From Eubacterium_U album (lineage in GTDB: Bacteria > Bacillota > Clostridia > Lachnospirales > Lachnospiraceae), in assembly GCF_025336545.1 (NCBI RefSeq), contig NZ_JAODBU010000006.1, positions 124,001 to 188,000 of the forward strand: a stretch of 64,000 bases of DNA. Reading direction: 5' to 3'. The position numbers and the translations under genes were made by a program. The notes under the pieces were generated by a model. It was not told the DNA's origin. It did not search any database and worked only from the letters and a program-made list of their open reading frames with translations. Of this stretch, positions 61,567 to 64,000 are shown piece after piece (positions within the stretch are counted from its first letter, which is position 1; each line of letters opens with the position of its first letter).

Positions 61567-63561
61567 TTATGCAATCATCTCCAAAAATTCAGCTTCTGTA
61601 AGAATTGGAATACCAAGGCTCTGGGCTTTTGCCAGTTTGCTGCCGGCTTTTTCCCCGCAGATCAGGTAATCGGTTTTCTTTGTTACAGAGCTGCCAGGTT
61701 TGGCACCAAGCTCCAGAATCTTATCGTTGATACCGTCTCTGGTAAAATGCTCCAGTTTCCCTGTTGCTACGATGGTACATCCTGTAAATTTGTTTTCTTT
61801 TGTCATAATGGTCTCTTCCTTTCTTTGTTCAAATGTGAATTCGTTCTGTAAGTTTTTCCATAAATCAAGATTTGCTTCATCTGCAAACCAGGAATGGATG
61901 TTGTGATTTAAGATTTCGCCAAAATCCTCTAACTGAGTGAAGTCGTAATCTCCGACAGCCGCCTGTTCAAATGCAGTTAAATTTCCGGAAAATACGGTGT
62001 CCAGAATCCGGCTTTTGGTTCTGCCGATCATAGGAATATCCATGGAAACCAGATAGCGGACAAAGCTGGTCCTCCGGCTGGCGTTGATGGATTCCCACAA
62101 GCGGTCGAAAGATTTCTCACCATATCCGTCCAGTGCCACAATATCTTCCCGGTGTTCCTCCAGATGATAGATGTCCTGAAAAGAGTGCAGATAGCCCAGA
62201 TTCAGGAATTTTTCTAAAGTGGCTTCTGACAGTCCTTCGATGTTCATTGCCTTCTTGCTGGCAAAATGGACAAACCTTCTTGTGATCTGGCTGTCGCACT
62301 GCGGATTATCACAATGCAGAGTTTCTACGGTGCGACCGTCGCTGGTCTTACGGCTGTAGGTTCTGGTTTTGGAACCACAGCAAGGGCAGACCGGAGGCGT
62401 GATGTCGGTATACCTTCCACGATCCAGATTATCCTCTATATGTGGGATGATCATGTTTCGTTTGGAAACAAGAATCCGGCATCCGGGTACAAGCTCCAGA
62501 TTTTTGATAAAGGTCAGATTATGAAGGGAAGCTCTGGAAACATCACAGCCGTCAATCTCCACGGTATCGAAGATGCCGACCGGAGCAATCTCTCCGAATC
62601 TGGTCGGTGTCCATTCAATTTCACGCAAGAAAGTTTCGTAGGTATCATCCTCAAACTTATAGGCGAGGCCGTCCTTATAGTGGTGTCCGGTTTTTCCGCA
62701 GCTTTTGGAGTAGCTGAGACTGTCAAAAATCATGACAATGCCATCGATAGGAAGATGTAAATTTGCTGCTGTGGATACCAATTCCTGAATGAATTTCTCC
62801 GCATATTCTTTTGAAAGTCCGGTTCCTGAAATTGAGAAAAACGGGCAGTAACCAAAGCCCAGGTGTGTTAAACCTTCTAATTTGCAGGCTCTGCTGTCCG
62901 GGAAGGGAACATCCTCCATTCCTTCTAATACATTGAACGGAAGAAAGCGAACACAACGTCCGATACAGTTCTTCGGATCAAGACTTCGTACTGATCCGGA
63001 AGCAAAATTACGTCCGTTTTTATAAGGTTTTCCATTTCCATCACGCAGAGTATCTTTCAGACGTTCAAAATCATTGGTTGGTATAAAAGACTCACCGGTA
63101 ATGACCAGACGTTCTTTGTGTGGAATGGTAAGCGGTACATTTAAAAATGCCGGGATATTGTGTGTAATATCTTCCCCCACTTCACCATCTCCACGGGTAG
63201 AAGCCTGAATCAGTCTGCCATCTTCGTAAATGAGTTTGGTAGTCAAACCGTCCAGTTTCAGCATAAAGAGAACTTCCTGTCCTTTCATGAAATCTAAAAG
63301 CTCTGAAATCAGTTTTGTTTTCTCAAGCGAGAGCAGTGGAATCGGATGGGTGACTTTGGCAAGTTCACTGACCGGATAATATCCAACCGTCTGTGTCGGA
63401 GAATTTGACAGGATGAAACCAGTCTGTTCCTCCAGTTCCTTCAGTTCGTCAAAGAGTCGGTCATACTCGGCATCAGATACCAGAGGGGCATCCTGATTGT
63501 AGTAGGCATGACGGTATTCATTGAGTTGTTTTACAAGATTCTTAATTCTTTTGACTGACAT
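61567..63561 (-). CDS. ligA: NAD-dependent DNA ligase
   Basis: Seals nicks using NAD. The 664-residue protein has the Ia domain (YRHAYYNQDAPLVSDAEYDRL), the adenylation motif KLDGLTTKLIYEDG with the catalytic Lys, an OB fold, a four-Cys zinc finger (CPCC ... CDNPQC), helix-hairpin-helix repeats and a C-terminal BRCT domain (FTGCTIVATGKLE). It is complete. It is presumably a second ligase beside the host one and is a known component of large Clostridia elements. The ATG 63561 follows AAAGGAG; upstream in-frame ATG at 63639 has no site. Confidence 0.93.
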   Translation of the reverse strand: MSVKRIKNLVKQLNEYRHAYYNQDAPLVSDAEYDRLFDELKELEEQTGFILSNSPTQTVGYYPVSELAKVTHPIPLLSLEKTKLISELLDFMKGQEVLFMLKLDGLTTKLIYEDGRLIQASTRGDGEVGEDITHNIPAFLNVPLTIPHKERLVITGESFIPTNDFERLKDTLRDGNGKPYKNGRNFASGSVRSLDPKNCIGRCVRFLPFNVLEGMEDVPFPDSRACKLEGLTHLGFGYCPFFSISGTGLSKEYAEKFIQELVSTAANLHLPIDGIVMIFDSLSYSKSCGKTGHHYKDGLAYKFEDDTYETFLREIEWTPTRFGEIAPVGIFDTVEIDGCDVSRASLHNLTFIKNLELVPGCRILVSKRNMIIPHIEDNLDRGRYTDITPPVCPCCGSKTRTYSRKTSDGRTVETLHCDNPQCDSQITRRFVHFASKKAMNIEGLSEATLEKFLNLGYLHSFQDIYHLEEHREDIVALDGYGEKSFDRLWESINASRRTSFVRYLVSMDIPMIGRTKSRILDTVFSGNLTAFEQAAVGDYDFTQLEDFGEILNHNIHSWFADEANLDLWKNLQNEFTFEQRKEETIMTKENKFTGCTIVATGKLEHFTRDGINDKILELGAKPGSSVTKKTDYLICGEKAGSKLAKAQSLGIPILTEAEFLEMIA

Positions 63562-63639
63562 AGAGTCTCCTTTCTTTTGTGGCGTGCCAGTTCCGGAATC
63601 ATTTGTTTCCGTAATCCTCCTTTCCCTGCGTTCAGGCAT

Positions 63640-63672
63640 AAAAAAAGAGAATGACGCTTATGTTCATTCTCA
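63640..63672 (-). terminator. Second leader terminator (ligA operon)
   Basis: On the minus strand GAGAATGA and TCATTCTC pair, followed by seven T residues. It lies 80 bases before the ligase start and matches the second terminator of the leader at 37998-38037. Confidence 0.8.
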
Positions 63673-63695
63673 AAATAGATGCAGTTTCCTGCAAA

Positions 63696-63747
63696 ATAAA
63701 AAAAGCCAGAAGTCCCTGCTGCTTGTTGGGCATAGGAAAACTCCTGA
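63696..63747 (-). terminator. First leader terminator (ligA operon)
   Basis: On the minus strand CAGGAGT and ACTTCTG pair with further CCT/AGG pairs, then GGCTTTTTTTATTTT. Confidence 0.72.
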
Positions 63748-63816
63748 CTACGTTTCAAACCTAAACTGCGTGTGATAAATCCTTTCCGGATTGACACAAA
63801 TAATTGATATAAGAAC

Positions 63817-63845
63817 AGTATAACACTAGATGTAGTATATGTCAA
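63817..63845 (-). promoter_or_regulatory. Promoter of the ligA operon
   Basis: On the minus strand TTGACA (63845-63840), 17 bp, TATACT (63822-63817), a near-consensus promoter giving a leader of about 250 nt with the two terminators. Confidence 0.85.
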
Positions 63846-64000
63846 ATGAAATAGATTCCTCAATGAAGCTTTTGCCTTATGTTGATGACAAATTTGTCGG
63901 CTACAGGAATAAAAGCGTTCAGGATTTCAGATTTGCCCTAAGCGAAGGAATTCGTAGCCAGGTATTTTTTGCCACTTTCGTGGAGAAAGTCGAAAACCAG
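63839..64000 (+). CDS. Possible partial CDS running off the right edge
   Basis: An open frame from ATG 63839 (or 63863) stays open to the last base with a protein-like sequence (LPYVDDKFVGYRN; DFRFALSEGIRSQ). No ribosome site is visible and the frame overlaps the ligA promoter. The opposite strand also shows a short protein-like tail ending at a TAG (GKKYLATNSFA), so the direction is not certain. Confidence 0.25.
   Translation, partial: MSNEIDSSMKLLPYVDDKFVGYRNKSVQDFRFALSEGIRSQVFFATFVEKVENQ

Larger units (their letters stand above)
35152..64000 (+). mobile_element. Element 3: left part of a large integrative conjugative element
   Basis: From the third core to beyond the window. It carries an integrase and DUF3173 at the left end, replication/recombination genes, sortase B, a ParM segregation pair, resolvase, HicAB and DNA ligase. 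Conjugation pore genes are not in the window, so the conjugative nature is inferred from the gene set. Coding DNA is richer in G+C than the host genes to the left, except for inserted cassettes. Confidence 0.7.

Overview
The window is low-GC Gram-positive DNA. Gene order ftsE-ftsX-murein hydrolase-ctpA-uvrB-uvrA-guaA, AGGAGG ribosome sites and consensus TTGACA/TATAAT-type promoters point to an anaerobic Clostridia host. The protein style of the mobile genes suggests Lachnospiraceae; the genus cannot be fixed from sequence alone. No rRNA, tRNA or CRISPR array was seen.

Layout. (1) 1-12053 is ordinary chromosome: divisome-linked wall hydrolysis (ftsE, ftsX, an M23 hydrolase, ctpA), nucleotide excision repair (uvrB, uvrA) and GMP synthesis (guaA). 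It also holds three unexplained RNA-like signals: a compact folded element before uvrB, a roughly 570-nt transcript-like region between uvrA and guaA, and a hairpin leader present twice, before the wall hydrolase and before guaA. (2) The 3' end of guaA is an attachment site that has collected three tyrosine-recombinase elements in tandem. The core TAGAGTTTGAATAA is present at 12040 and 20770, and a shorter version at 35152. Each element carries its own pair of direct arm repeats spaced 11 bp. (3) Element 1 (about 12054-20783) is mobilizable: repressor, excisionase, integrase, MobC-like protein, RepA-like ATPase, MobV relaxase, TnpV. Its cargo is an ABC-F ribosome protection protein behind an attenuator leader and an Lnu-type lincosamide nucleotidyltransferase. 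(4) Element 2 (about 20784-35162) has a homologous integration module but a VapE-type replication protein with iteron-like repeats and a different relaxase (MobA/MobL type). Its cargo is a defence cluster: PLD (NgoFVII-like) nuclease, Z1 helicase, cytosine-5 methyltransferase, controller-like regulator, HNH nuclease, and a SIR2-domain protein. (5) Element 3 (from about 35152, running off the right edge) looks like the left part of a large integrative conjugative element. It carries an integrase, DUF3173, recombination and replication genes (YqaJ exonuclease, annealing-like protein, RecD2-like helicase, CHC2/toprim primase), sortase B, a ParM/partner segregation pair, a sigma/HTH pair, a serine recombinase, HicAB, a DUF4143 ATPase, LPD11 and NADAR proteins, and a second-type NAD-dependent DNA ligase. 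Within it sit an AT-rich sigma/anti-sigma/secreted-protein cassette, an IS1182-like element, and a MATE efflux/PadR cassette bounded by 31-bp repeats.

How it works together. The integrase/excisionase/repressor sets control excision. The relaxases and MobC proteins allow elements 1 and 2 to be mobilized, probably by machinery such as that expected in element 3. The replication and recombination genes maintain the excised forms. The cargo gives lincosamide-class resistance and phage defence. Two operons of element 3, facing each other across 26 kb, share a leader with two successive intrinsic terminators, which suggests one common antitermination control.
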